In this document: positions 25,076 through 34,449 of the stretch, piece by piece | Layout: each line of letters starts with the position of its first letter | Numbering within the stretch: position 1 is the stretch's first letter | Assembly: GCF_009848685.1 (NCBI RefSeq) | Contig: NZ_WXTX01000004.1 | Location: 310,001 to 374,000 of the forward strand | Source: Andreprevotia sp. IGB-42 | GTDB taxonomy: Bacteria; Pseudomonadota; Gammaproteobacteria; Burkholderiales; Chitinibacteraceae | Length of the DNA: 64,000 bases | Direction: 5' to 3' | The notes under the pieces: generated by a model | What the model was told of the DNA's origin: nothing | The model's input: the letters and a program-made list of their open reading frames with translations, nothing else | Databases searched by the model: none | Program-made: the position numbers and the translations under genes

Positions 25076-26842
25076 CTACTTCTGCACCAGGAATTCGGGG
25101 GCGGCCATCACCATCAGGATGGCGGCATACAGGCGGTTGGGGCGCGTTGCCACGCTCACCTTGATGCTGTTCAGCGCGGTCTGCAGCGTGCCCAGCGTGG
25201 CGCTGCCAAGCTGACCGGCGGCCAGCAGCAGGTTCAGCTGTGCCAGCAAGGCCGCAGCATCGTCCGCCAGCACCAGCCAGGCATCGTATTTCCCCTTTAC
25301 ATCCCCCACACCACTGCTGATCACCGTCTGCATGTAGTTGAGATAACCGATCACCGATGATTCATTGGTGATCTGGAACTCGGGTGCCACCATGGCGGCA
25401 CCGGCCATGCTGCTGTCTGGCGGCACATAGCCGGGGCGGAAAAAGTTGAACACGCTGGATGCGCGCAGCGGGCTCTGCCCCAGCCGGGTGCCGGGATCGG
25501 AGGTATCGCCGATCGCCCATGCATCGCTGGGCGACGTAGCGCCGAACGCACGTGCCCAGCCGGTCAGCCGCAGGATGGGCTCACGCAGTTTGCCGAAGCT
25601 GTTGCTGGCGCTACTGGCGGGGTTGCGTGCTTCGTCATCGAGCAACAGCGTGCGGATCACCGCCTTCAGGTTGCCCTTTACGCCACTGCCGTCGTTCTGG
25701 AATATGCTGGCCACGCGCTGCACATAGGCCGGGCTGGGGTTGCTGGTCACCAGGCGCTGGATCAGTTGGCGGCTGATGAAGGGCGCAATATTGGGGTGCG
25801 CAAAGAGGATATCGAGCGCGGCAGTGAGCGCGGCGGTGCCATCGAGTCCACCGGCAACGGTACTGCCCAGAAAGGGACTGGCGCCGGTTTCGTGCCGGCT
25901 GGCCACCTGCACCATGGGGCGGCGCTGGAAATCCGGCGTGTTGCCGTTGCCCAGCGAAAGATCCCACTCCCAGCCGGTAAATACACGGGCAAGGCCGGTG
26001 ATGTCTTCCAGCATATAGGTTTCCTGCACCTTGCCGTTGCTGATTTTCGGCGTGCCGTCCGGGTTGAGCTGCACCAGGCCGACGGTGAACAGCTGCATTA
26101 GCTCGCGCGCGTAGTTCTCGTCCGGCTGCGCGCCAGTGCTGGCGTTGTATTTGACGTTGCCACGATAGGTCAGGTACTCGCCCATCGCCGCGCTGGTCGA
26201 TACCTGCTGCAGCAGCGTGCGGTAATTGCCGAACGCGTTGTTCTCCAGGATATCCAGGTAGTTGGCGGCGGAAAACTGCCGCCAGCCGCCGGACAGGCCG
26301 TTGACCGATACCACGAGGATTTCCGACAGCGCCAGTGTCACACGCTGGCGCAAGGTATCCGGCGACGACAGCAAGGTGCGCCACACGCAGGCATCGAAGC
26401 CGTTGACGCCGTTCTTGTTGACGTTATTGGCCCCTGCCTGGTCGTAGCCCTTGCTGACCAGCCAGTCGCAACGGCTGATGCCTTGCGGCAACGCCATCTG
26501 CTCATCGATCCAGCCTGCATAGCCCAGCGCCTGCACGCGGGCGATCTGCGTACTGTCCGCTCCCATGCTGGCCTGCGCGAGGAAACGTGCGGCACCGGTG
26601 GCAGCAAGCGCCGCGCCCGGTGCATCCGGAGGAACGATGCCGGGTACGGGTGTGGGCGAGCTGCCACCGTTCGGTACTGGCGTGGGCGTAACGGCATTGC
26701 CATTCTCCCCGCCACCACCGCCACCACAAGCAGCGAGCGTGGTTGCCGCCAGCGCAAGCAACGCGGCAGTCTGGCCGCCGTGCGATGACGCAGGGGATTC
26801 GTCGGCAAAGAGTTCCAACTGGCTGGAAGCAGGTTCGAACAT
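25076..26842 (-). CDS. DUF1800 family putative lipoprotein, partner of DUF1501
   Basis: 588 residues from the ATG at 26842; upstream in-frame ATGs at 26908, 26902 and 26893 are possible but the family-like N-terminus starts here. Residues 24-38 are hydrophobic and end in LAAC with a candidate lipidated cysteine at 39, followed by a glycine run and a proline-rich spacer. The DUF1800 domain shows AARFLAQASMGADSTQIARV, SRCDWLVS, ALSEILVVS, GNVKYN, ENYARELMQLFTVG, GLARVFTGW, and HPNIAPFISRQLIQRLVTSN. It is translated just before the DUF1501 gene. Function unknown; co-occurrence of the pair is well known. Confidence 0.92.
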   Translation of the reverse strand: MFEPASSQLELFADESPASSHGGQTAALLALAATTLAACGGGGGGENGNAVTPTPVPNGGSSPTPVPGIVPPDAPGAALAATGAARFLAQASMGADSTQIARVQALGYAGWIDEQMALPQGISRCDWLVSKGYDQAGANNVNKNGVNGFDACVWRTLLSSPDTLRQRVTLALSEILVVSVNGLSGGWRQFSAANYLDILENNAFGNYRTLLQQVSTSAAMGEYLTYRGNVKYNASTGAQPDENYARELMQLFTVGLVQLNPDGTPKISNGKVQETYMLEDITGLARVFTGWEWDLSLGNGNTPDFQRRPMVQVASRHETGASPFLGSTVAGGLDGTAALTAALDILFAHPNIAPFISRQLIQRLVTSNPSPAYVQRVASIFQNDGSGVKGNLKAVIRTLLLDDEARNPASSASNSFGKLREPILRLTGWARAFGATSPSDAWAIGDTSDPGTRLGQSPLRASSVFNFFRPGYVPPDSSMAGAAMVAPEFQITNESSVIGYLNYMQTVISSGVGDVKGKYDAWLVLADDAAALLAQLNLLLAAGQLGSATLGTLQTALNSIKVSVATRPNRLYAAILMVMAAPEFLVQK

Positions 26843-27133
26843 GATGGGTCCGGTAGAAAGAAAGGGGGCTGGCAGTGCGTGAAGGAGGGGCATATTGCCC
26901 ATCTCCACAGCCCTTTGCCAAGGGTGCCAACTTCCGCCTATCGACCATCATTTCAAGTTCAATAGCTACCGTTCATCTGCCTGCCAACGGGGCTGCGCAG
27001 CGCTTAGCTCGACCATGGGCACGCCTGAAAGCTTCGCTTAAACGGCGTTTGCCAAATGGCCGCCCGACTGGCGCAATGCTTCGCAACCGCCGTCAGATTG
27101 ATGGTTACAGTGTTGTTATCTGCATCCGCACAA
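26843..27133. other. Gap upstream of the DUF1800 gene
   Basis: About 290 bases that should hold the promoter of the DUF1800-DUF1501 operon on the minus strand and end at the katE terminator. No credible gene, clear promoter or inverted repeat was found. Confidence 0.4.
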
Positions 27134-27160
27134 GAAAACGGCACGCGTTCTGCGTGCCGT
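27134..27160 (-). terminator. Rho-independent terminator of katE
   Basis: Minus strand: ACGGCACGC, loop AGAAC, GCGTGCCGT followed by TTTTC. It lies about 48 bases beyond the katE stop. Confidence 0.82.
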
Positions 27161-27207
27161 CATCGCTCTGCGTTGCCAGTGTGAACAGGCTCACACCGTT
27201 CGTCGGG

Positions 27208-29631
27208 TCATACCTGTGGTGGATCGCTCTCGCGCGAGTGATCACGCGGCTGGCCCAGCAACTTGATGAAGGGCTCGATGCCTTTTTCCATTGCGGGCAC
27301 CACCAGCAACGCCGGATCCGCCTTGCCGCTGGCCAGTTGCGTGGCGATGCCGGCCTTCTGCAGCAGGGCCTTGCCATCGCCCACCACCAGGATGGGTTTG
27401 CAGTGCCGGTATTGCTCGCGCAGGAAGTCCAGCGCCAGCGCGTTGTTGCCCAGCGTGGTAGCTGACTTGGGCCCGGACGGAATCACCACCGCATCGAACA
27501 GCACCGATGGCATGGCTTCCAGCGTGCCTTCCACCACGATGGGCGCATCTTTCAGGTTGTTCACCTTGCCCAGCCGGTGGCTGATCACGCGTGGCACGCC
27601 GCCGCCGGCCAGTACCGCGTTGTACAGCGCGTGCACGCCATCGGTATCCACGCCATCCGCCACCAGGATGGCCACCTTGCGCGTCTTGATGCTGCCATCG
27701 CCGGGGTAGAAGCTGAGCGACAGTGCCGGTGAGGGCGGCAGCTCGGGGAAGCTGATATCGCTGGCCAGCGGCGCCGCAGCCGGCACCTCGAAACCCAGCC
27801 CATGCGCCACGCCCTGCGCCAGCTTGCCATCCACGTGTACCAGCAGCGAGACCACGCGCTCACGTATCGCCTGCGTCTGCACGCGGGTCAGCTCGAAGCG
27901 GAATGCATTGATGATGTGCTGCTGCTCCACCGGCGTCTGGCTGTGCCAGAACAATTTCGCTTGCGAGTAATGATCGGCAAACTTCTCAGGCTTGCCGCGC
28001 ACCTTGTCCTCTGCCACCGGCTCGGGGAAGCTGGTGAACCCGGCCGCACCAGCCTGGAACGGACAGCCACCGCCCAGCGAATTGGGCTCGTATGCCACCC
28101 GGCCACGCGGAATGGTCTGGCGATGCATGCCGTCGCGCTGGTTGTTGTGTACCGCCCGCAGCGGGGTATTGATCGGCAGCTCGTGGAAGTTGGCCCCCCC
28201 CAGCCGCGAGATCTGCGTATCCACATACGAATGGATGCGCCCTTGCAGCAAGGGGTCGTTGGAGAAATCGATGCCCGGGATCACATGCGCAGCGCAGAAC
28301 GCCACCTGTTCGGTCTCGGCAAAAAAATTGTCCGGGTTGCGGTTGAGCACCAGCTTGCCGACTGGCAGCAGCGGCACCAGCTCGACCGGAATCAGCTTGG
28401 TAGGGTCGAGCACATCGAACGCGAATTCGTTAGCCTGCTCTTCGGTGAAGATCTGCAGGTTCAGCTCCCACTCGGGGTAGGCGCCTGCCTCGATCGCTTC
28501 CCACAGATCACGGCGGTGGAAATCGGAATCCGCGCCGCTGATCTTCACTGCTTCATCCCATGCCAGCGAATGCGTGCCGGCCAGCGGGTTCCAGTGGAAT
28601 TTGCAGAACACCGCTTCATTCTGCTCGTTGATCAGGCGGAAGGTATGCACGCCAAAGCCCTGCATGGTGCGGTAGCTGCGCGGAATGGCGCGATCCGACA
28701 TCGCCCACAGCAGCATGTGGGTCATTTCCGGCATCAGCGAGGCAAAATCCCAGAAGGTATCGTGCGCGGAGGCGGCTTGCGGGATGCCGTTGTGCGGTTC
28801 CGGCTTGACCGCGTGGATCAGGTCCGGAAACTTCATCGCATCCTGGATGAAGAAGATCGGGATATTGTTGCCCACCAGATCCCAGTTGCCGGCATCGCTA
28901 TAGAACTTGACCGCAAAGCCGCGCACATCGCGCGCGGTATCGGTAGAGCCGCGCTCGCCCGCCACGGTGGAAAAGCGCACGAACACCGGCGTGCGCTTGC
29001 CGGCCTCGGCAAACGGGGCGGCCTTGGTGTGCTGCGGAATGGCCTGGTAGTTTTCAAAGTAGCCATGCGCGGCGGAGCCACGCGCATGCACGATGCGTTC
29101 CGGAATGCGCTCATGATCGAAATGCGTGATTTTTTCGCGCAGGATGAAGTCTTCCAGCGCGGTGGGGCCACGCAGGCCGATCTTCAGCGAATTCTGGTTA
29201 TCGGCAATCGCCACGCCCTGGTTGGTGGTGAGCACCTGGCCAGTGCTGTCGGCGCGTACACGGTCCAGATCACCACCTGCATGGTTTGCGCCTTGCGGCG
29301 GTTTGCCGCTGCCCACCTTGTCCGAACCATTGCTTTCCGACACGGTGCTGCTCCCTGGCAACGGCGACTTGGCCGCATGGCTGGCGCCAGTGAACGGGCA
29401 GCGGGCGGCTTCGCCCACCTCGTGCGGCTTACCAGGGTTATCGGTGGTTTGCGCCGAAAGTGCGCTGCTTTCCCGTACTTTTTCCAGCAGCGCCGCCGGG
29501 GTGGCGTTGTCTGCAGCGGCCTTGGCAGGCAACGGTACCGATGGAGCGGAAATCGTCGACAACACAGAGCCCAGGCCTATCTGATCTTTTGCTTTTTCGG
29601 TCATCGCAACACCCGTGATTTGATTGGACAT
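27208..29631 (-). CDS. katE: Monofunctional catalase HPII (KatE), large subunit type with N-terminal extension
   Basis: 807 residues from the ATG at 29631; an ATG at 29604 would remove nine residues. It decomposes hydrogen peroxide with a heme. Catalytic H182 sits in [15 protein letters not shown], the asparagine region in [18 protein letters not shown], and the heme-ligand tyrosine in [15 protein letters not shown]. The C-terminal 150 residues form the GATase1/DJ-1-like domain of large catalases ([19 protein letters not shown]). The first 125 residues are longer than usual and contain a CPFTG motif, with a second CPF in the middle (GGGCPFQAG). It stands alone with its own terminator. How the extension acts is not known. 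Confidence 0.93.
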   Translation of the reverse strand: MSNQITGVAMTEKAKDQIGLGSVLSTISAPSVPLPAKAAADNATPAALLEKVRESSALSAQTTDNPGKPHEVGEAARCPFTGASHAAKSPLPGSSTVSESNGSDKVGSGKPPQGANHAGGDLDRVRADSTGQVLTTNQGVAIADNQNSLKIGLRGPTALEDFILREKITHFDHERIPERIVHARGSAAHGYFENYQAIPQHTKAAPFAEAGKRTPVFVRFSTVAGERGSTDTARDVRGFAVKFYSDAGNWDLVGNNIPIFFIQDAMKFPDLIHAVKPEPHNGIPQAASAHDTFWDFASLMPEMTHMLLWAMSDRAIPRSYRTMQGFGVHTFRLINEQNEAVFCKFHWNPLAGTHSLAWDEAVKISGADSDFHRRDLWEAIEAGAYPEWELNLQIFTEEQANEFAFDVLDPTKLIPVELVPLLPVGKLVLNRNPDNFFAETEQVAFCAAHVIPGIDFSNDPLLQGRIHSYVDTQISRLGGANFHELPINTPLRAVHNNQRDGMHRQTIPRGRVAYEPNSLGGGCPFQAGAAGFTSFPEPVAEDKVRGKPEKFADHYSQAKLFWHSQTPVEQQHIINAFRFELTRVQTQAIRERVVSLLVHVDGKLAQGVAHGLGFEVPAAAPLASDISFPELPPSPALSLSFYPGDGSIKTRKVAILVADGVDTDGVHALYNAVLAGGGVPRVISHRLGKVNNLKDAPIVVEGTLEAMPSVLFDAVVIPSGPKSATTLGNNALALDFLREQYRHCKPILVVGDGKALLQKAGIATQLASGKADPALLVVPAMEKGIEPFIKLLGQPRDHSRESDPPQV

Positions 29632-29785
29632 GGTGGACACAGCAAGCCTCACCCGTGGCGCAAGCGATACGGGGAGCAGTGGGACGATCATAGGGACTGC
29701 GGCGCGCGGCCATCAGCAGACGTAGCCGGGAAATCGGTAGGAAGAAATGCCCGGCGCATGTAGGACATTCCTCGCTACCTCAGCA

Positions 29786-29905
29786 GGCAGCACAGCACTG
29801 CCCAGCCGCAGCACTGCAACGACAGGCGTACTCGCCTGCGGCAGCGATCTGCCTTATAATTAGGCAGATGGCAAGAGCCCGGGTCCACGCTGACTCGGGC
29901 TTTTT
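29786..29905 (+). ncRNA. Candidate structured small RNA ending in a terminator
   Basis: Four stem-loops follow each other in an intergenic region: GGCAG/CTGCC at 29786-29802, CAGGCG-TACT-CGCCTG at 29823-29838, ATCTGCCT/AGGCAGAT at 29847-29869, and AGCCCGGGTC/GACTCGGGCT (one G-U pair) at 29876-29901 with TTTTT to 29905. The last is a good terminator on the plus strand although no plus-strand gene lies upstream. No clear promoter precedes it; a TATAAT sits inside the third loop. It could instead be an attenuator for the downstream operon. No known RNA family was recognised. Confidence 0.35.
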
Positions 29906-29969
29906 GCGTTGCCGGCCGCGCATGGCAGGCGTGCTACCATGAATCTTGCGATTTCCTACGGAGACCTTG

Positions 29970-30305
29970 ATGCGCAAGCTGCTGTTTTCATTACTGTTGC
30001 TACCCTGCTTGTGTGTTGCATTTGACCGGCCGCTGCCGCCCAACGCCATACAGGGCAACATGCAGGCGTATACCGCGCAAGCCATCAAGATCGACGGCAA
30101 GGTTTACCGTGGTGGCGCTGGCCTGCGGGTATACAACACCAACGGGCAGATCATCCTGCCCCAGTCAGTGCCGCAGGAAAGCGCGGTGCTGTATCAACTG
30201 GAAGCCAACGGCTTCATGTGGAAAATCTGGCTGCTGACCAAGGCGGAAGCCGAAGCGGTCAAACTCCGGAAAAAAGCATTGAAAGAGGCGGCAACAACGC
30301 AATGA
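29970..30305 (+). CDS. Small secreted protein of unknown function upstream of miaB
   Basis: 111 residues from the ATG at 29970, preceded by GGAGA with 8 bases spacing. Residues 1-17 form a signal peptide ([18 protein letters not shown] region). The mature part includes [19 protein letters not shown], then [20 protein letters not shown] and [16 protein letters not shown], a small beta-rich periplasmic protein by appearance. I do not recognise the family. Its stop overlaps the miaB start by four bases (ATGA), so both are translated from the same transcript. A role linked to MiaB is not implied by this. Confidence 0.8.
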   Translation: MRKLLFSLLLLPCLCVAFDRPLPPNAIQGNMQAYTAQAIKIDGKVYRGGAGLRVYNTNGQIILPQSVPQESAVLYQLEANGFMWKIWLLTKAEAEAVKLRKKALKEAATTQ

Positions 30306-31654
30306 GCAAGAAAGTATTCATCAAGACCTTCGGCTGCCAGATGAACGAGTACGACTCGGACAAAATGGTCGACCTGTTGAACGCCACCGAAGGGCTGACC
30401 AAGACCGACAAACCGGAAGAGGCGCACGTGATCCTCTTCAACACCTGTAGCGTGCGCGAAAAAGCGCAGGAGAAGGTGTTCTCCGACTTGGGCCGCATCA
30501 AGGAGCTCAAGCTTGCCAACCCCGACCTGGTGATCGGTGTGGGCGGCTGCGTGGCCAGCCAGGAAGGCGAAGCCATCGTCAAGCGCGCGCCATATGTGGA
30601 CATCGTGTTCGGCCCGCAAACGCTGCACCGCCTGCCGGAGCTGATTGCCAAGCGGCGCTCGTCCGGTGTATCGCAGGTGGATATCTCGTTCCCGGAAATA
30701 GAAAAGTTCGATCACCTGCCGCCGGCCAAGGTGGAAGGCGGCACGGCCTTCGTATCGATCATGGAAGGCTGTTCCAAGTTCTGCTCGTTCTGCATTGTGC
30801 CGTATACGCGTGGCCAGGAAGTATCGCGCCCGTTCGAGGACGTGCTGACCGAAGTGGCGCTGCTGGCGCAGCAGGGCGTAAAGGAAGTGACACTGCTGGG
30901 CCAGAACGTGAACGCTTATCGCGGCAAGATACTGGATGGCGACGAAGGCGATATCGCCGACTTTGCGATGCTGCTCGAATACGTGCACGACATTCCCGGC
31001 ATCGAGCGCATGCGCTACACCACCAGCCACCCGCGTGAAATGACCCAGCGCATCATCGATTGCTACCGCACGCTGCCCAAGCTGGTTTCGCACCTGCACC
31101 TGCCGGTACAAGCCGGATCGGACCGCACGCTGGTGAACATGAAGCGCGGCTACACCACGCTGGAATACAAATCGCTGGTGCGCAAGCTCAAGGAAGCGCG
31201 GCCGGGCATCTGCCTGTCCAGCGACTTCATCATCGGCTTCCCCGGTGAAACCGACGAAGACTTCGAGAAAACCATGAAGCTGATCGAGGATGTGCAGTTC
31301 GATGCCAGCTTCAGCTTCATCTACAGCATGCGCCCCGGCACGCCGGCGGCAGACCTGCCGGACGACGTGGCGCCGGAAGTGAAAACCAGGCGTCTGATGC
31401 GGCTGCAGGCACGCATCGAAGAATTTGCGCAGCAGGTGAACCGCGACATGGTGGGCACCGTACAGCGCGTGCTGGTGGAAGGCTTTGCCCGCCGCAATGT
31501 GGAAGAACTGGCCGGCCGTACCGACAACAACCGCATCGTCAACTTTGCCGGCAACCCGCGCCTGATCAACCAGTTTACCGAAGTGCTGATCACCGAAGCC
31601 TACCCGCACAGCCTGCGCGGCGAGATCATCACCAAGGAAACCATCGCGGCCTGA
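30302..31654 (+). CDS. miaB: tRNA-2-methylthio-N6-dimethylallyladenosine synthase MiaB
   Basis: 450 residues from the ATG at 30302, which overlaps the previous stop. MiaB is a radical-SAM methylthiotransferase that adds a methylthio group at position 2 of i6A37 in tRNAs. The N-terminal UPF0004 domain carries cluster ligands C12 ([12 protein letters not shown]), C49 ([13 protein letters not shown]) and C83 (GGCVASQ). The radical-SAM cluster ligands C157, C161 and C164 lie in [17 protein letters not shown], and a TRAM domain forms the last 65 residues. It begins the miaB-(membrane protein)-yecA-like-phoH-ybeY run on the plus strand; miaB, phoH and ybeY are common neighbours in proteobacteria. 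Confidence 0.96.
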   Translation: MSKKVFIKTFGCQMNEYDSDKMVDLLNATEGLTKTDKPEEAHVILFNTCSVREKAQEKVFSDLGRIKELKLANPDLVIGVGGCVASQEGEAIVKRAPYVDIVFGPQTLHRLPELIAKRRSSGVSQVDISFPEIEKFDHLPPAKVEGGTAFVSIMEGCSKFCSFCIVPYTRGQEVSRPFEDVLTEVALLAQQGVKEVTLLGQNVNAYRGKILDGDEGDIADFAMLLEYVHDIPGIERMRYTTSHPREMTQRIIDCYRTLPKLVSHLHLPVQAGSDRTLVNMKRGYTTLEYKSLVRKLKEARPGICLSSDFIIGFPGETDEDFEKTMKLIEDVQFDASFSFIYSMRPGTPAADLPDDVAPEVKTRRLMRLQARIEEFAQQVNRDMVGTVQRVLVEGFARRNVEELAGRTDNNRIVNFAGNPRLINQFTEVLITEAYPHSLRGEIITKETIAA

Positions 31655-31680
31655 TGCCCGGTGCATGAGGGAGAAACACA

Positions 31681-32034
31681 ATGCGCCGCGCCGTCATTGT
31701 CTACCTCAGGCAGCACCCGCTGATAACCGTACTGGTGATGGCCGTGGCTTTCATCGGCTTTGCATCCAGTTCGGTCACACTACTGATGCTGCTGCATGCC
31801 AATGCGCGCTTCATCTGGCAATCCGGCTGGTGGGCCGTGCGTGAAGGCGCGCTGGAGCAACTGGCGGGACTGCTGGGCAGCGGCGCACTGGCCCTCGCGC
31901 TTTACCTCGTATTCAAGACCTGCGAGAAACTGCTGGTCGAAAAAATCACCGATACCGCTGCCCCGGTGGCAGCGGCAACCAAAGGACAAATCGAGCATGG
32001 CGAAAGACCTGGAACTGATTGCCCCGCTGAATGA
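31681..32034 (+). CDS. Small inner-membrane protein of unknown function
   Basis: 117 residues, with GGGAGA before the ATG. Two hydrophobic segments (VLVMAVAFIGFASSSVTLL and LAGLLGSGALALALYLVF) suggest an inner-membrane protein, followed by a cytoplasmic tail of about 35 residues. The last 38 bases overlap the start of the next gene in another frame. The good ribosome site and membrane segments support it as real, though the C-terminus may be unconserved. No family recognised. Confidence 0.6.
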   Translation: MRRAVIVYLRQHPLITVLVMAVAFIGFASSSVTLLMLLHANARFIWQSGWWAVREGALEQLAGLLGSGALALALYLVFKTCEKLLVEKITDTAAPVAAATKGQIEHGERPGTDCPAE

Positions 32035-32614
32035 TGCGGAACTCGATGAACTGGCCGGCTTCCTGGAGTCCGATGCGTCGCCGGAACAGGCCATGGACCT
32101 TTCCATGCTGCACGGCTTCCTGACCTCCCAACTGGTTGCGCCGGAAGAGCCGCTGCCGGATGCCTGGTTTGGCCTGGTGTGGGGCGAGCATGGCGAAAAA
32201 CCGCAATGGGCATCGCCCGCGCAGCAACAGCGCATCGAAGACCTGATCCTGCGCCTGTACAACCAGCTGTCCGACGACATCGGGGCGGAGCCGCCGACGT
32301 TCTCGCCCATGGTGTACCTGGATGAAGAACGCCAGCTCGATATCGTCCAGCAGTGGTGCTACGGCTTCATGCTGGGCACCTCGCTGAACCCGGACGGCTG
32401 GCAGGTATTGCTGGACGATGACGATGCGGTGGAACTGATCGCCCCCATCATCGATTGCGCGGACGACGAAGCACGCGCCAGCCTGGAAGAGGCCGGCGAC
32501 GATATTGCCCAGTTCGAACACGAACTGGCCGCCGCCCTGCCGGACATCATTCCCGCCATCAAGGATTACTGGGCGCAGAACAAGCCGGCGCCCCGCCCGG
32601 GCCGCCGCCGCTAA
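31997..32614 (+). CDS. YecA/UPF0149-family protein
   Basis: 205 residues from the ATG at 31997, with AAGGA ten bases upstream; a longer in-frame opening before it lies inside the membrane protein gene and is not credible. The sequence ELDELAGFLESDASPEQAMDLSMLHGFLTSQ is cut by the typical YecA/YgfB helices, and later QQWCYGFMLGTSLNPDGW is the family core. Acidic residues are abundant; the end is basic and proline-rich (KPAPRPGRRR), without the SEC-C zinc tail seen in some YecA proteins. The function is unknown, although the family occurs widely in proteobacteria. Confidence 0.85.
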   Translation: MAKDLELIAPLNDAELDELAGFLESDASPEQAMDLSMLHGFLTSQLVAPEEPLPDAWFGLVWGEHGEKPQWASPAQQQRIEDLILRLYNQLSDDIGAEPPTFSPMVYLDEERQLDIVQQWCYGFMLGTSLNPDGWQVLLDDDDAVELIAPIIDCADDEARASLEEAGDDIAQFEHELAAALPDIIPAIKDYWAQNKPAPRPGRRR

Positions 32615-32632
32615 ACGGCAGCGGCAGCGGCC

Positions 32633-32788
32633 ATGGAAAGCCGGGTAGCCCATGCACTGCTGTCGGCCTGCTTTGCCGGGCTGGTGGCAGTATCGGCCAA
32701 GGCCGGGCGCCTGGATGCAGCCGCACTGGCGCGCAGCGATGCACGCATCCGGCTGTGGCAACAGCGGCCAGCCACGGCAGTCCCCTGA
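32633..32788 (+). CDS. Possible small protein between the YecA-like gene and phoH
   Basis: An open frame of 51 codons starts with ATG 18 bases after the YecA-family stop and ends with TGA. It encodes MESRVAHALLSACFAGLVAV then an alanine/arginine-rich tail. The first 22 residues could be a weak signal or membrane segment. The ribosome binding site is poor and there is no recognised family, so it may be chance. Without it, the 236-base gap before phoH would be unusually long for this dense operon. Confidence 0.3.
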   Translation: MESRVAHALLSACFAGLVAVSAKAGRLDAAALARSDARIRLWQQRPATAVP

Positions 32789-32850
32789 TTGCCCCGGCCT
32801 GCAGCGTATCCCCCGGCGATATAGCCCCCTCCGTTTTCAAGGAACCTGAT

Positions 32851-33870
32851 TTGTACAACGACACGATTTCCTTCCTGCCCGCCGACAACAGCCGGCTGGC
32901 CAACCTGTGCGGCCCGCTGGACGAAAACCTCAAGCAGATCGAAACCGCGCTGGACGTGAACATTGCCCGGCGTGACGCCAATTTCCGCGTAACCGGCAAG
33001 CCCAAGCAGATCAAGCTGGCGCTCGATGCGCTGGAATACTTCTACAACGAGGCGCTGATCCCGCTCGATATCGACTACATCCAGCTGGGCATGGTGGAAA
33101 TGACGCGCGCCAGCGACGATACGCCCATCGATCCGGATGCGCCGGTGCTGAAAACCCGCCGCAGCGACCTGCGCGGCCGCACGCCGCGCCAGACCGAATA
33201 CATCAAGGCAGTGATGGCGCACGACATCACCTTCGGCATCGGCCCGGCCGGTACCGGCAAGACTTACCTGGCCGTTGCCTGTGCGGTGGATGCGCTGGAG
33301 CGCGACGTGGTGAAGCGGCTGGTACTGGTACGCCCTGCGGTGGAAGCGGGTGAAAAACTTGGCTTCCTGCCCGGCGACCTGATTCAGAAAGTGGACCCGT
33401 ATTTGCGTCCGCTGTACGACGCGCTGTACGACCTGATGGGCGTGGACAAGGTGACCAAGCTGTTCGAGAAAGGCATCATCGAGATCGCACCGCTGGCCTT
33501 CATGCGCGGGCGCACGCTCAACCACGCGTTCGTGATCCTGGATGAAGCGCAGAACACCTCGCCCGAACAGATGAAGATGTTCCTGACGCGGATCGGCTTT
33601 GGCTCCAAGGCGGTGATCACCGGTGACCCGACGCAGATCGACCTGCCGAAGAACCAGAAATCCGGCCTCATCGACGCGCAGGAAGTGCTCGACGGCATCC
33701 GTGGCATTGCGCTGCATTACTTCACCAGCGCCGACGTGGTGCGCCATCCGCTGGTGCAGAAAATCGTCGATGCGTACGACAAGAAAGGCAAGGAGCGCGA
33801 AGCCGAGGCGGAGAAAAGACAAGCCGCGCGTGATGCGGCACGTGCCGCCGAGCAAGGCCACCAGCCATGA
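32851..33870 (+). CDS. phoH: PhoH-like ATPase with TTG start
   Basis: 339 residues starting at TTG 32851, chosen because AAGGAA lies seven bases upstream and no ATG or GTG fits the conserved N-terminus (YNDTISFLPADNSRLANLC). Walker A GPAGTGKT is at 131-138 and Walker B LDEAQNTS at 230-237. The family (PhoH/YbeZ) is a RNA-linked P-loop ATPase that works with the endoribonuclease YbeY. The C-terminal 30 residues are a charged lysine/glutamate/alanine helix. The stop overlaps the ybeY start by four bases. The non-ATG start may keep the level low. Confidence 0.93.
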   Translation: MYNDTISFLPADNSRLANLCGPLDENLKQIETALDVNIARRDANFRVTGKPKQIKLALDALEYFYNEALIPLDIDYIQLGMVEMTRASDDTPIDPDAPVLKTRRSDLRGRTPRQTEYIKAVMAHDITFGIGPAGTGKTYLAVACAVDALERDVVKRLVLVRPAVEAGEKLGFLPGDLIQKVDPYLRPLYDALYDLMGVDKVTKLFEKGIIEIAPLAFMRGRTLNHAFVILDEAQNTSPEQMKMFLTRIGFGSKAVITGDPTQIDLPKNQKSGLIDAQEVLDGIRGIALHYFTSADVVRHPLVQKIVDAYDKKGKEREAEAEKRQAARDAARAAEQGHQP

Positions 33871-34367
33871 GCCGCAAGCTGAAATTGGCGGTGCAGGTTG
33901 AATCCAGCGCCAATGGCCTGCCGGGCAAACTGCAGCTCAAATGCTGGGCGCAAACCGCGTTGCAGCCGGGCATCAGGCGCGCCGAAGTCACCGTGCGCTT
34001 TGTCGATGCCGAAGAGGGCCGGCAACTGAACCGCGATTATCGCGGCAAGGATTACGCCACCAATGTGCTGACGTTCACCTTTGACGAGGACATGCCGCAA
34101 ATCGACGACATGCCGCTGGTGGGTGATCTGGTGCTGTGCGCACCGGTGGTGGCACGAGAAGCGGCCGAGCAGGGCCTGTTGCTGGCCGCGCACTACGCAC
34201 ACCTGATCGTGCACGGCATGCTGCACCTGCAGGGCTTCGACCATCTCGACGATATCGAGGCCGATGCGATGGAAGCGCTGGAAACGCGCTTGCTGGCATC
34301 GCTGGGGATTGCCGACCCGTACCGGAGTGAAAAATCCGCCGATCAAACCGGCGCGATTGACGACTGA
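33867..34367 (+). CDS. ybeY: Endoribonuclease YbeY (16S rRNA 3'-end maturation)
   Basis: 166 residues. The single-strand endoribonuclease YbeY takes part in 16S rRNA processing and ribosome quality control. The zinc site H-x3-H-x5-H fits H116, H120 and H126 in HGMLHLQGFDHLDD, and GKDYATNVLTFTF with GDLVLCAP are family motifs. The ATG overlaps the phoH stop (ATGA), giving translational coupling. A bidirectional terminator follows, closing the miaB-to-ybeY run. Confidence 0.95.
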   Translation: MSRKLKLAVQVESSANGLPGKLQLKCWAQTALQPGIRRAEVTVRFVDAEEGRQLNRDYRGKDYATNVLTFTFDEDMPQIDDMPLVGDLVLCAPVVAREAAEQGLLLAAHYAHLIVHGMLHLQGFDHLDDIEADAMEALETRLLASLGIADPYRSEKSADQTGAIDD

Positions 34368-34401
34368 CAGCGCGCCAGCAACAGACATGGTGCGCGGAAT
34401 G

Positions 34402-34432
34402 AAAAACGGCGGGGGTTAACCCCGCCGTTTTT
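34402..34432. terminator. Bidirectional terminator between ybeY and cysA
   Basis: A 13-base stem AAAAACGGCGGGG / CCCCGCCGTTTTT with a GTTAA loop. It has A and T runs on both sides, so it can stop ybeY transcription and the convergent cysA transcript. Confidence 0.9.
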
Positions 34433-34449
34433 GCATCCGCATCTAGCGC

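Noticed and set aside
27802-29763. Long plus-strand frame opposite katE
   Set aside because: Antisense shadow of a complete catalase gene; no ribosome site or domain. The same holds for long antisense frames over dgt (17321-18649), cysT/sbp (36465-38396), ssuA (41887-43836) and ilvB (59439-60962).
29855-29860. TATAAT as a promoter for the small secreted protein-miaB operon
   Set aside because: It lies in the loop of a hairpin, lacks a -35 box, and a terminator follows within 50 bases.
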